From Flavobacterium oncorhynchi (GTDB taxonomy: Bacteria > Bacteroidota > Bacteroidia > Flavobacteriales > Flavobacteriaceae), in the NCBI RefSeq assembly GCF_002217355.1, contig NZ_MUHA01000003.1, positions 156,510-217,006 on the forward strand: 60,497 bases of DNA. Reading direction: 5' to 3'. The position numbers and the translations under genes were made by a program. Positions within the stretch are counted from its first letter, which is position 1; every line of letters starts with the position of its first letter. A model generated the notes under the pieces. The model saw only the letters and a program-made list of their open reading frames with translations, did not search any database and was not told the origin of the DNA. This document shows, piece by piece, positions 53,824 to 60,497 of the stretch.

Positions 53824-54383
53824 TGTTTAAAAAAATAATTTTGGTAACTGCAATTTTGCTGGCATTAACAGTTGTAAGCTGTAAAGATGATGTTTTGCCT
53901 AAACCTGCAAGTTTCCTTAGATTAGATTACCCAGAGGCAAAATATGTCAATTTTGAAAACAATTGCCCTTTTGCTTTTCAAATGAATGAAGACGCTGTAA
54001 TTAAAGGCGAAAAAGACTGCGGATTTGCAATTACGTATCCAAAGATGAAAGCGACAATTTATTTGACCTACAAGCCTGTAAATGGAAACATTGACAAGCT
54101 TTTGAGAGATGCTCAGAAACTTACTTATGAGCATGTTATAAAAGCTGATGATATTCTAGAACAGCCCTATTTAAATCCTGAGAAAAAAGTATATGGAATG
54201 TTTTATCAGGTTGACGGAAATGCTGCTACAAACTCACAATTTTATGTAACAGATAGTACAAAGCATTTTGTAATAGGTTCTGTTTATTTTTATGCAAAAC
54301 CAAACTTTGATTCGATTATGCCGGCTGCCAGCTATATCAAAAATGATATGCAGCGATTGATGGAAACATTAAAATGGAAGTAA
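53823..54383 (+). CDS. gldD: Gliding motility lipoprotein GldD
   Basis: Lipoprotein of 186 residues needed for gliding in F. johnsoniae. Seen: signal peptide with lipobox LTVVSC (Cys about residue 20), followed by DDVLPKPASFLRLDYPEAKY and CPFAFQMNEDA. It overlaps gldE by one base (translational coupling) and ends before a strong terminator. Assignment rests on the sequence pattern together with the gldE-gldD order. Confidence 0.9.
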   Translation: MFKKIILVTAILLALTVVSCKDDVLPKPASFLRLDYPEAKYVNFENNCPFAFQMNEDAVIKGEKDCGFAITYPKMKATIYLTYKPVNGNIDKLLRDAQKLTYEHVIKADDILEQPYLNPEKKVYGMFYQVDGNAATNSQFYVTDSTKHFVIGSVYFYAKPNFDSIMPAASYIKNDMQRLMETLKWK

Positions 54384-54392
54384 GAAGAGATA

Positions 54393-54421
54393 AAAACGGC
54401 GTTCAATTGAACGCCGTTTTT
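54393..54421. terminator. Bidirectional terminator between gldD and the metal-binding lipoprotein gene
   Basis: AAAACGGCGTTCAA/TTGAACGCCGTTTT, perfect arms, serving convergent genes. Confidence 0.85.
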
Positions 54422-54438
54422 ACTTGTAAGTTTTAAAC

Positions 54439-54822
54439 TTAAGATTTGAAATTTAAAACTTTGTATGTTTTTCCGTCACCAGTTTCTTGAACAACTTTTG
54501 TTAAGTTTTCTTGATTTTGAACAGTTTTGTCAAAAGTAACAGTTGCCGTTTTTTTGTCAAAATCAACAGCAGCTTTTTCTACTCCTTCTAAATTAGATAG
54601 TTCTTTCTCGATTGTTTTTGCACATCCCATAGCGCAAGTCATTCCTTCGATTTCAAAACTTGCAGTTTGTACATTCTCAGCCGCTATTGCTTTGTGCTCT
54701 TTTGGAGCTTCTTTTTCGGCTTGAGCTTTAATTAAGCTTAAGCTTTTGTCTTCTTCTTTTTTGCAGCTTACAAATGCTAAACTTGCAATTGCTATAACAG
54801 CTATAGTTTTTGTGAATTTCAT
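54439..54822 (-). CDS. Heavy-metal-associated (HMA) domain lipoprotein
   Basis: Predicted lipoprotein of 127 residues: signal with lipobox LAFVSC (Cys about residue 21), a polar linker, then an HMA-like fold (about 58-120; VQTASFEIEGMTCAMGCAKT, VDFDKKTATVTFDKTV). The metal loop is GMTCAMGC with three residues between the cysteines where CxxC is usual. Probable periplasmic copper or other soft-metal binder. The start at 54822 follows the signal peptide; an upstream start (54876) would add 18 non-signal residues. Confidence 0.8.
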   Translation of the reverse strand: MKFTKTIAVIAIASLAFVSCKKEEDKSLSLIKAQAEKEAPKEHKAIAAENVQTASFEIEGMTCAMGCAKTIEKELSNLEGVEKAAVDFDKKTATVTFDKTVQNQENLTKVVQETGDGKTYKVLNFKS

Positions 54823-54923
54823 TATGTATGATTTTAAGATATTTGATATGTTTGTTGCAAAATTAATAAAAACCAAGAGGTTAGTTCGTAAAATAATTAC
54901 AAATTTGCAGTAAAATACTATTT

Positions 54924-55790
54924 ATGGATGCAAAACAGTTGAAGTGGGGTTATTTACTGGTGCTTTCGTTGATCTGGGGAAGTTCTTTTATCTTAATTAA
55001 AAGAGGTTTAGTTGGTTTGACGGCAGTTCAGGTTGGTTCATTCCGAATAATTTTTGCAGCCTTATTTTTATTTATTATCGGGTTTAAGAGCTTGAAGAAA
55101 ATTTCACGCCGTCAGTGGAAATTTGTTGCAATAACATCTTTTTTTGGAACTTTTACTCCAGCATATCTTTTTGCAATTGCCGAAACTGAAGTTGATAGTT
55201 CTATAGTAGCGATTTTAAACTCTCTAACGCCTTTAAATACATTGGTTTTGGGAATTGTTATTTTCGGAATCCAATTCCAGAAACGTCAGGTTCTAGGTGT
55301 TTTTGTTGGATTAATCGGATGTTTGTTATTAGTTTTAAGCGGAGCTTCATCGCATCCAGGACAAAATTACTATTATGTTATTTTAGTAGTGATTGCAACT
55401 ATTTGTTATGCGATAAATGTCAATTTAATCAAAAAATATCTGTCAGATCTAAATTCGGTGAGTATCACAACTGGAAATTTTATGGTTTTGCTTTTACCGG
55501 CATTAATCATTTTAAGCACGACCGATATTTCTCATAGAATAGATATTGAAACCGCACAGCATTCAATATTTTTTGTAATGATTCTTGGGGTATTAGGAAC
55601 TGGAATTGCTAATGTTTTGTTTTTTAAACTGATTCAAATTTCTTCACCTGTCTTCGCAACATCAGTAACATATCTAATTCCGATAGTTGCTTTTTTCTGG
55701 GGATTGTTAGATAACGAAATGTTGACTCCAGTTCAGTTTTTTGGAGCATTTGTTATTTTGCTTGGTGTTTATTTATCGGCTAAGAAGTAG
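54924..55790 (+). CDS. DMT family transporter (EamA)
   Basis: Drug/metabolite transporter of 288 residues with ten hydrophobic segments in two EamA repeats (about 5-135 and 150-285). Seen: LSLIWGSSFILIKRGLVGL at the N-terminus, NSLTPLNTLVLGI and PIVAFFWGLLDNE. It is probably an exporter of amino acids or metabolites; the substrate cannot be read. Confidence 0.9.
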   Translation: MDAKQLKWGYLLVLSLIWGSSFILIKRGLVGLTAVQVGSFRIIFAALFLFIIGFKSLKKISRRQWKFVAITSFFGTFTPAYLFAIAETEVDSSIVAILNSLTPLNTLVLGIVIFGIQFQKRQVLGVFVGLIGCLLLVLSGASSHPGQNYYYVILVVIATICYAINVNLIKKYLSDLNSVSITTGNFMVLLLPALIILSTTDISHRIDIETAQHSIFFVMILGVLGTGIANVLFFKLIQISSPVFATSVTYLIPIVAFFWGLLDNEMLTPVQFFGAFVILLGVYLSAKK

Positions 55791-55821
55791 GCTTTTAGTA
55801 GTAGATGTGAGATGATATCGA

Positions 55822-55880
55822 TTGTCAGGCTGAACGAAGTCGAAGTCTTTTACGCCCTTCGACTTCGCTCAGGGTGACAA
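55822..55880. repeat. Inverted repeat, GACTTCGCTCAG type
   Basis: TTGTCAGGCTGAACGAAGTC faces GACTTCGCTCAGGGTGACAA (arms imperfect). Same family as 26271-26346. Confidence 0.8.
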
Positions 55881-55893
55881 AACGAGAAATAAA

Positions 55894-55930
55894 AAAGCTT
55901 TGTCAAAGTTTTAAACTTTGACAAAGCTTT
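55894..55930. terminator. Hairpin repeat, probable terminator
   Basis: AAAGCTTTGTCAAAGTTT is mirrored by AAACTTTGACAAAGCTTT around one base. It lies between convergent genes. Confidence 0.6.
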
Positions 55931-55939
55931 GAAAAAATC

Positions 55940-55971
55940 TTAGAGCCTTAGCGACTTAGTGGCTCAGAACC
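55940..55971 (+). repeat. TTAG-NNNC octamer array
   Basis: TTAGAGCC, TTAGCGAC, TTAGTGGC, TCAGAACC in exact tandem, ending four bases before the stop codon of the M16 peptidase gene. Same type as at 11113, 11347, 11857 and 13475. Confidence 0.75.
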
Positions 55972-55974
55972 TTT

Positions 55975-58023
55975 CTAAAGAAAATCTGCATCCGAAACAC
56001 CTTCATTGATCTTGATATCAGACATTTTAATGTCTAATTCAAAACCTACATTTTGTATTAAGTTAAAAGGAACTTTTACACCTTTTACCTCTTTGTAGTC
56101 GTTAAAGTTTGTTATTTGTGTATTTGATTTTCCGTCTTGTTCACGAGTTTTAGCTTCTGCAGTTTTTAATCCTGATTTTACATCGTAGAAGTAAGTTGTT
56201 TTTCCATCTTTGATTGCATAAGCATCGCTTCCGTTAATTGGTTCAATACCTTCAACTTTCAAATCTGCTCTTTTAACTAACTGTAATTCTTCAAAAGGAG
56301 CTGCATTGGCTTTCATTTCGGCAAGATCATTTCCTTCAAGGTTTTTACGTTTTCCTTGTTGTTCGATATATGCACCTTTGTCGTTTACAACTTGTTTCAT
56401 TAAATTCATTGGTCCCATTGCAAGAGACACCATCATTTTTCCTTTTGAATCTAATTTTGAAGTAAAAGTAAGTGGAGATGGAGCTTGCGGAACTGTTGTA
56501 GTTCCGTTCATATAAAGGGTTTTTACAGCTGTTACTGCTTTTTCTCCACCAATTGCTTTAATGTAGTTTTCGAAAACAGTTTTAGCAGTGATCCCAGTTG
56601 GAACCTCTTTTTTTGTTGCTGGTTTCTCAACCGGATTTCCGTATTTGTCAAAATAATAAATCGGAATTTGAAGTTTTTCCAAGCCTGTAATTACATCAGA
56701 ACCTTTTCCAGCGATTACAATTCTCATATTGTCCAGTAAGAAATATTTATTCGCTACACGGTAAATATCATCTGCAGTAACATTGTTAATCGTTTGGATG
56801 TATTTTTCGTAGAAATCAGCAGGAAGCTTTTCTGTTTCGATGTTTAGAGCATAGCGCGCTACGGCTTGCGGTTTTTCGACCTGCATTACAAAACGGCCAA
56901 TGTATCCAGCTTTTACATTTTTAAGAACATCTTCAGAAACTTTTTCAGTTCTGATTCTTTTTATTTCTTTTATAAATTGAACAACTGCGCTGTCTGTAAC
57001 GGTGTTTCTAACTGCAGATGAAGCTTTGAATTTAGTTACATATTTTCCGCTTCCAATACTTGAGCTCGCTCCATAGGTCCAAGCGTGCTTCTCACGTAAA
57101 TTCATATTTAAATAACTGTTGAAATCACCTCCCAGAATTTGATTTGCAATTGCGGCAGGGAAAAAATCAGGATCACTCATTCTTAAATTTACGGTATTTA
57201 CCAATGAAATTTCAGATTGAACGGCATTTGGCACATCCACAAAATCAATTTGAAGTTTAGAAACATTCTCTGGATTTGGATAAGTGTTTTTTGGAGCGGC
57301 TTGTTTTTTCCAACCACTAAAAAGTTTTTCGACTGCAGCTTTTGTTTCTTTAAATTTAATATCTCCAATAATTACCAAATAAGCATTTTCAGGAACAAAA
57401 TAAGTATTGTAATTGGCTTGAACATCAGCAAGTGTTACATTTTTTACCGTTTGTTCAGATAAATATTCTCCAGAAGGATGGTTTTTTCCAAAAGCCAAAA
57501 CGTCAACTACACGATTAGCAATTGCGGGAACACTTTTCTCGTCAGCTTTAAGACCTTCTAGCAGCTTTGCTTTTTCCTTATCAAATTCAGCTTGAGTAAA
57601 ATTAGGTTGTAAAGCTCCTTCGGCTAAAAGTTCAAGAACTCTTCCTGAATATTTAGAAAGTGAGCTGGCATAGGCTCCTGATGAAGAGAAATTAATGTTG
57701 GCGCCATAAAAATCTATTTCTTCATTAAAACTTTCTTTTGTAGTTTTTTTGGTTCCGTTGCCAATCAAACTGCTGGTTAGCTCATCAACGCCTTTTTTAT
57801 TTCCTTCGGCAAAAGGCGCGTTGTCCAGCGTAAGATTGAAACTTACTCTAGGTAATTTATGATTTTCAACTATCAAAACTTTCATTCCGTTTGCCAAAAC
57901 AAAAGTTTGCGGTTTTTTGATGTTGACTACAGGCGGATTTCCTGGTTTTGGTTGTGGACGATCTTGTGCTTGCATAATTCCAGTTAGGAATAAAAGGATT
58001 AAAACTGTATGTATTTTTTTCAT
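55975..58023 (-). CDS. M16 family peptidase-like protein with C-terminal LolA-like domain
   Basis: Exported protein of 682 residues. Seen: signal peptide (1-19, LILLFLTGIMQAQ), two M16-type halves (about 35-470). The catalytic HxxEH is missing (KKGVDELTSSLIG stands where it would be), so this is the non-catalytic partner of the adjacent peptidase. The last ~200 residues form a separate beta-rich domain with a LolA/DUF4292-like look (VNDKGAYIEQQGKRKNL, YFYDVKSGLKTAE). It is co-transcribed with the catalytic peptidase (12-base gap). Confidence 0.85.
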   Translation of the reverse strand: MKKIHTVLILLFLTGIMQAQDRPQPKPGNPPVVNIKKPQTFVLANGMKVLIVENHKLPRVSFNLTLDNAPFAEGNKKGVDELTSSLIGNGTKKTTKESFNEEIDFYGANINFSSSGAYASSLSKYSGRVLELLAEGALQPNFTQAEFDKEKAKLLEGLKADEKSVPAIANRVVDVLAFGKNHPSGEYLSEQTVKNVTLADVQANYNTYFVPENAYLVIIGDIKFKETKAAVEKLFSGWKKQAAPKNTYPNPENVSKLQIDFVDVPNAVQSEISLVNTVNLRMSDPDFFPAAIANQILGGDFNSYLNMNLREKHAWTYGASSSIGSGKYVTKFKASSAVRNTVTDSAVVQFIKEIKRIRTEKVSEDVLKNVKAGYIGRFVMQVEKPQAVARYALNIETEKLPADFYEKYIQTINNVTADDIYRVANKYFLLDNMRIVIAGKGSDVITGLEKLQIPIYYFDKYGNPVEKPATKKEVPTGITAKTVFENYIKAIGGEKAVTAVKTLYMNGTTTVPQAPSPLTFTSKLDSKGKMMVSLAMGPMNLMKQVVNDKGAYIEQQGKRKNLEGNDLAEMKANAAPFEELQLVKRADLKVEGIEPINGSDAYAIKDGKTTYFYDVKSGLKTAEAKTREQDGKSNTQITNFNDYKEVKGVKVPFNLIQNVGFELDIKMSDIKINEGVSDADFL

Positions 58024-58035
58024 GATTCGAGGCTC

Positions 58036-59358
58036 TTAATTTTGAACTTTAGTTGAAGGGATGTAATCTAAAATTAAACGCTGATTTGGGTTTAAATACT
58101 TTTTGGCAACTTCTCTAATTTCTTCTCTTGTGATAGAGTGGTAAAGATCAATTTCAGTATTAATCAGGTTTACATCGCCATAAAGTAAGTAATATGAAGC
58201 TAGATTTTCAGCAATTCCTTCAACAGTTGCATTTGCGTTTACAAAATTGTTGTCGAATTTGTTTTGCAGTTTTTCGTAATCTTTCTCAGAAATCAGATCA
58301 GTTTGAATTTTTACAATCTCTTCGTCCATTTCTTTTAAAACATCTGCAGTTGTATGCGGTGCCATTGGTAGGCCATATAAAATATATGTTCCGTAATCTT
58401 CCTGGCTGAAGCCGACTGCTCCAATTTGAAGTGCCATTTTTTTGTCGTCAACTATTTTTTTGTATAGCTTAGAACTTTTTCCGTCGCTTAAATACGAAGA
58501 AATTAGATCTAAAACCCTAGCATCTCTCGTTTTCATAGATGGTGTTCTGTATGAAGCGACAATCATTGGAATTTGAATGTTTGGATCTTCGTAAGTTGCT
58601 TTTATTGTTTTGGTAATTGGTTCTTCGATAAAAGTTTGTTTTTTTACCTCTTCACCTCTTGGAATTGGAGCAAAATATTTTTGAATCCATTCTTTAGTTT
58701 TGGCTTTGTCAAAATCTCCTGCTACTACTAAAACAGCATTATTTGGAGTATAGAACTTTTTGTTAAATGCTTGGAATTCTTCAAGAGTTGCAGCATCTAA
58801 ATCTTTCATAGAGCCAATTGTAGTCCAACGGTATGGATGGTTTTTGAACATGTTCTTTTTAACCTCAGGTAAGATGTTTCCGTACGGCTGGTTGTCATAA
58901 CGCATCCTTTTTTCTTCCTTAACAACTTCATTTTGTGTTTCAACGCCAATTTTATTGATAATTGGATGCATTAAACGTTCTGACTCCATCCATAAACCTA
59001 GTTCTAAACTGTTAGATGGGAATACTTCGTAATAATAAGTTCTGTCATCCGAAGTGTTGGCGTTGTTGACACCGCCATTTGCGGTAACGATTTTCATCCA
59101 TTCTCCGCGTTTGATATTTTGAGTTCCTTCAAATAATAAATGTTCAAAGAAATGTGCAAAACCAGTACGATCTGGGCGTTCGTCTTTTGAACCAACATGG
59201 TACATTACAGAAGTGATAACAACAGGAGCAGAGGGATCATTGTGTAAAATTACATGCATGCCATTGTCTAAATTGTATTCTTCAAAAACTACTTTTTGAG
59301 CATGAGCAACTCCGCCAAGCATTAGTGCAGCACTTAACATCATTATTGAATTTTTCAT
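58036..59358 (-). CDS. M16 family zinc peptidase (catalytic)
   Basis: Exported peptidase of 440 residues. Seen: signal peptide (1-20, LSAALMLGGVAHAQ) and the inverse zinc motif HFFEH in GFAHFFEHLLFEGT (about residues 65-78), with the downstream Glu in NEVVKEEKRM. It is the first gene of a two-gene unit with the non-catalytic M16 protein, the paired arrangement common in bacteria. Likely processes peptides or proteins in the periplasm. A -7-like TATTTTTG lies at 59427-59420 on the minus strand. Confidence 0.92.
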   Translation of the reverse strand: MKNSIMMLSAALMLGGVAHAQKVVFEEYNLDNGMHVILHNDPSAPVVITSVMYHVGSKDERPDRTGFAHFFEHLLFEGTQNIKRGEWMKIVTANGGVNNANTSDDRTYYYEVFPSNSLELGLWMESERLMHPIINKIGVETQNEVVKEEKRMRYDNQPYGNILPEVKKNMFKNHPYRWTTIGSMKDLDAATLEEFQAFNKKFYTPNNAVLVVAGDFDKAKTKEWIQKYFAPIPRGEEVKKQTFIEEPITKTIKATYEDPNIQIPMIVASYRTPSMKTRDARVLDLISSYLSDGKSSKLYKKIVDDKKMALQIGAVGFSQEDYGTYILYGLPMAPHTTADVLKEMDEEIVKIQTDLISEKDYEKLQNKFDNNFVNANATVEGIAENLASYYLLYGDVNLINTEIDLYHSITREEIREVAKKYLNPNQRLILDYIPSTKVQN

Positions 59359-59570
59359 AGAGATTAATAATTTTTATTTACCTAAATAATAGGTAGTCCT
59401 GAATTAATTATAGTTACATCAAAAATAGTTTTTTTTGCGTACTTTTTTTAAATTTTAAGCGATACATGATTAATTTAACAGTATTTTACACCTGTTTGTG
59501 GTTTTAAATAGCAGTTGAAGTGCTTGAAAAAGAGACTTTAGGGTAAATTAAATATTTTTAGAATTAGGAA

Positions 59571-59600
59571 TTGCACAGTAAATTAATAGTTGTATATTTG
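59571..59600 (+). promoter_or_regulatory. Promoter of rplU-rpmA
   Basis: TTG (59571-59573), a 19-base spacer and TATATTTG (59593-59600). Predicted leader is about 24 bases. Confidence 0.7.
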
Positions 59601-59630
59601 CAACCTTAAAAATCAATAAATCAATTTGGT

Positions 59631-60068
59631 ATGTATGCAATCGTAGAGATAGCAGGGCAACAATTTAAAGTAAGCAAAGACTTAAAGGTTTATGTTCACC
59701 GTTTAGCTAATGAAGAAGGTTCAAAAGTTTCTTTTGACAAAGTTCTTTTATTAGATGATAACGGAAATGTAACTTTAGGCGCCCCAGCTATAGAAGGTGC
59801 TTCAGTAGAAGCTAAAGTGTTACAACACTTAAAAGGTGATAAAGTTATCGTTTTCAAAAAGAAAAGAAGAAAAGGATACAAAAAGAGAAATGGTCACAGA
59901 CAATATCTTACACAAATTGTAATTGAAGGTATTACTGCAGCAGGAGGAACTAAAAAAGCAGCGGCTAAAAAAGCAGTTGTAGCAGAAGATGCAGCTACTG
60001 AAGAAGTAGAAGCTCCTAAAGCTAAAAAAGCAGCTCCAAAAGCAAAAAAAGAAGCTACTAAAGAATAA
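59631..60068 (+). CDS. rplU: 50S ribosomal protein L21
   Basis: Ribosomal protein L21, 145 residues. Seen: MYAIVEIAGQQFKVSKDLKV start and the conserved FKKKRRKGYKKRNGHRQ (about residues 75-91). The family is usually about 103 residues; here a C-terminal tail of about 40 residues rich in Ala, Lys and Glu (KKAAAKK-type words) is added. Operon with rpmA, 24-base gap. Confidence 0.97.
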   Translation: MYAIVEIAGQQFKVSKDLKVYVHRLANEEGSKVSFDKVLLLDDNGNVTLGAPAIEGASVEAKVLQHLKGDKVIVFKKKRRKGYKKRNGHRQYLTQIVIEGITAAGGTKKAAAKKAVVAEDAATEEVEAPKAKKAAPKAKKEATKE

Positions 60069-60092
60069 TAACAATATTTAAACTCATACGTC

Positions 60093-60353
60093 ATGGCTCA
60101 CAAGAAAGGTGTCGGTAGTTCGAAGAATGGTAGAGAATCAGAATCAAAACGTTTAGGCGTTAAGATTTTTGGTGGTCAAGCTGCTATTGCTGGGAACATC
60201 ATCGTTAGACAAAGAGGTTCAAAACACAATCCAGGTGAAAATGTTTACATCAGTAAAGATCACACACTACACGCAAGAGTAGCAGGAGTTGTTAAGTTCC
60301 AAAAGAAAAAAGATAATAAATCTTATGTATCTATCCTTCCATTCGAAGCATAA
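60093..60353 (+). CDS. rpmA: 50S ribosomal protein L27
   Basis: Ribosomal protein L27, 86 residues. Seen: [20 protein letters not shown] start and the [13 protein letters not shown] motif. The N-terminus begins directly with MAHKK without the cleaved extension known from Firmicutes. Ends before an intrinsic terminator. Confidence 0.97.
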   Translation: MAHKKGVGSSKNGRESESKRLGVKIFGGQAAIAGNIIVRQRGSKHNPGENVYISKDHTLHARVAGVVKFQKKKDNKSYVSILPFEA

Positions 60354-60372
60354 TCATTAGATTACTATTTAT

Positions 60373-60404
60373 AAAAAACCCGTTCTGAAAAGATCGGGTT
60401 TTTT
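60373..60404 (+). terminator. Terminator after rpmA
   Basis: AAAACCCG and CGGGTTTT flank an 11-13-base loop, followed by T residues. Confidence 0.8.
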
Positions 60405-60478
60405 GTTTTATATAAGTTTTACTATATAAGTTGTGTAAGAGGATTTACGTTTACTTTGTTTTATTTGGTTCATTTTTT

Positions 60479-60497
60479 TGTCATTTCGACCGGAGGG
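60479..60497. repeat. Partial copy of the TCATTTCGAC repeat at the window edge
   Basis: TTGTCATTTCGACCGGAGGG matches the start of the repeat family seen at 17323-17415. The window ends inside it, so the rest cannot be described. Confidence 0.5.

Noticed and set aside
59829..60094. Minus-strand Phe/Ser/Cys-rich or Ala-rich reading frames over rplU
   Set aside because: They are the antisense reading of the Ala/Lys tail of L21 and have no promoter or family features.

Overview
The window reads as a chromosomal segment of a gliding Flavobacteriaceae bacterium, most likely Flavobacterium. The evidence is the gliding genes gldA, gldE and gldD, low G+C, promoters of the Bacteroidota form TTTG-N17..21-TAnnTTTG, very few Shine-Dalgarno sequences, TonB-dependent receptors with DUF4374 and PepSY partners, and many intergenic palindromic repeats. 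No tRNA, rRNA, CRISPR array, prophage or transposase gene was seen.

Region 1 (1-17.3 kb) runs from sulfate to methionine. An Rrf2-type regulator and two TauE/SafE permeases precede a collinear assimilatory set: APS reductase (cysH), ATP sulfurylase (cysD, cysN), a siroheme sulfite reductase with an extra C-terminal HEPN-like domain, two siroheme synthesis genes and a ferredoxin-NADP reductase. After a repeat-rich spacer, a strong promoter and a SAM-I riboswitch lead into methionine synthase split over two genes (homocysteine module; folate/B12/activation modules) and then metF. A small lipoprotein resembling NTF2-fold immunity proteins lies between the two metH genes.

Region 2 (17.3-30.8 kb) holds a methyltransferase, a dicarboxylate/amino-acid symporter, a PLP decarboxylase, an operon laid out like the xenosiderophore system XusABC (TonB receptor, DUF4374 lipoprotein, PepSY membrane protein), a second TonB receptor, gldA and a small outer-membrane barrel.

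Region 3 (30.8-39.4 kb) holds cobalamin-independent metE divergent from an Lrp/AsnC regulator, dgt, dxs with a DUF3078 gene, tadA and a small membrane protein. Region 4 (39.5-48.3 kb) holds a very large alpha-2-macroglobulin lipoprotein followed by penicillin-binding protein 1C, the pairing known from other Gram-negative bacteria.

Region 5 (48.6-60.4 kb) holds rng, a 30-codon very basic gene (possible ribosomal protein bL38) and HU on the minus strand, divergent from mutY-ssb-gldE-gldD. It continues with a heavy-metal-associated lipoprotein, an EamA transporter, a paired M16 peptidase operon and rplU-rpmA.

The most interesting non-coding signals are four. Three dispersed copies of a structured element have a covarying closing helix. 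TTAG-NNNC octamer arrays recur at five places. A perfect 34-bp inverted pair encloses nested palindromes upstream of the SAM riboswitch. A palindrome sits at the predicted start of the sulfate-assimilation transcript.
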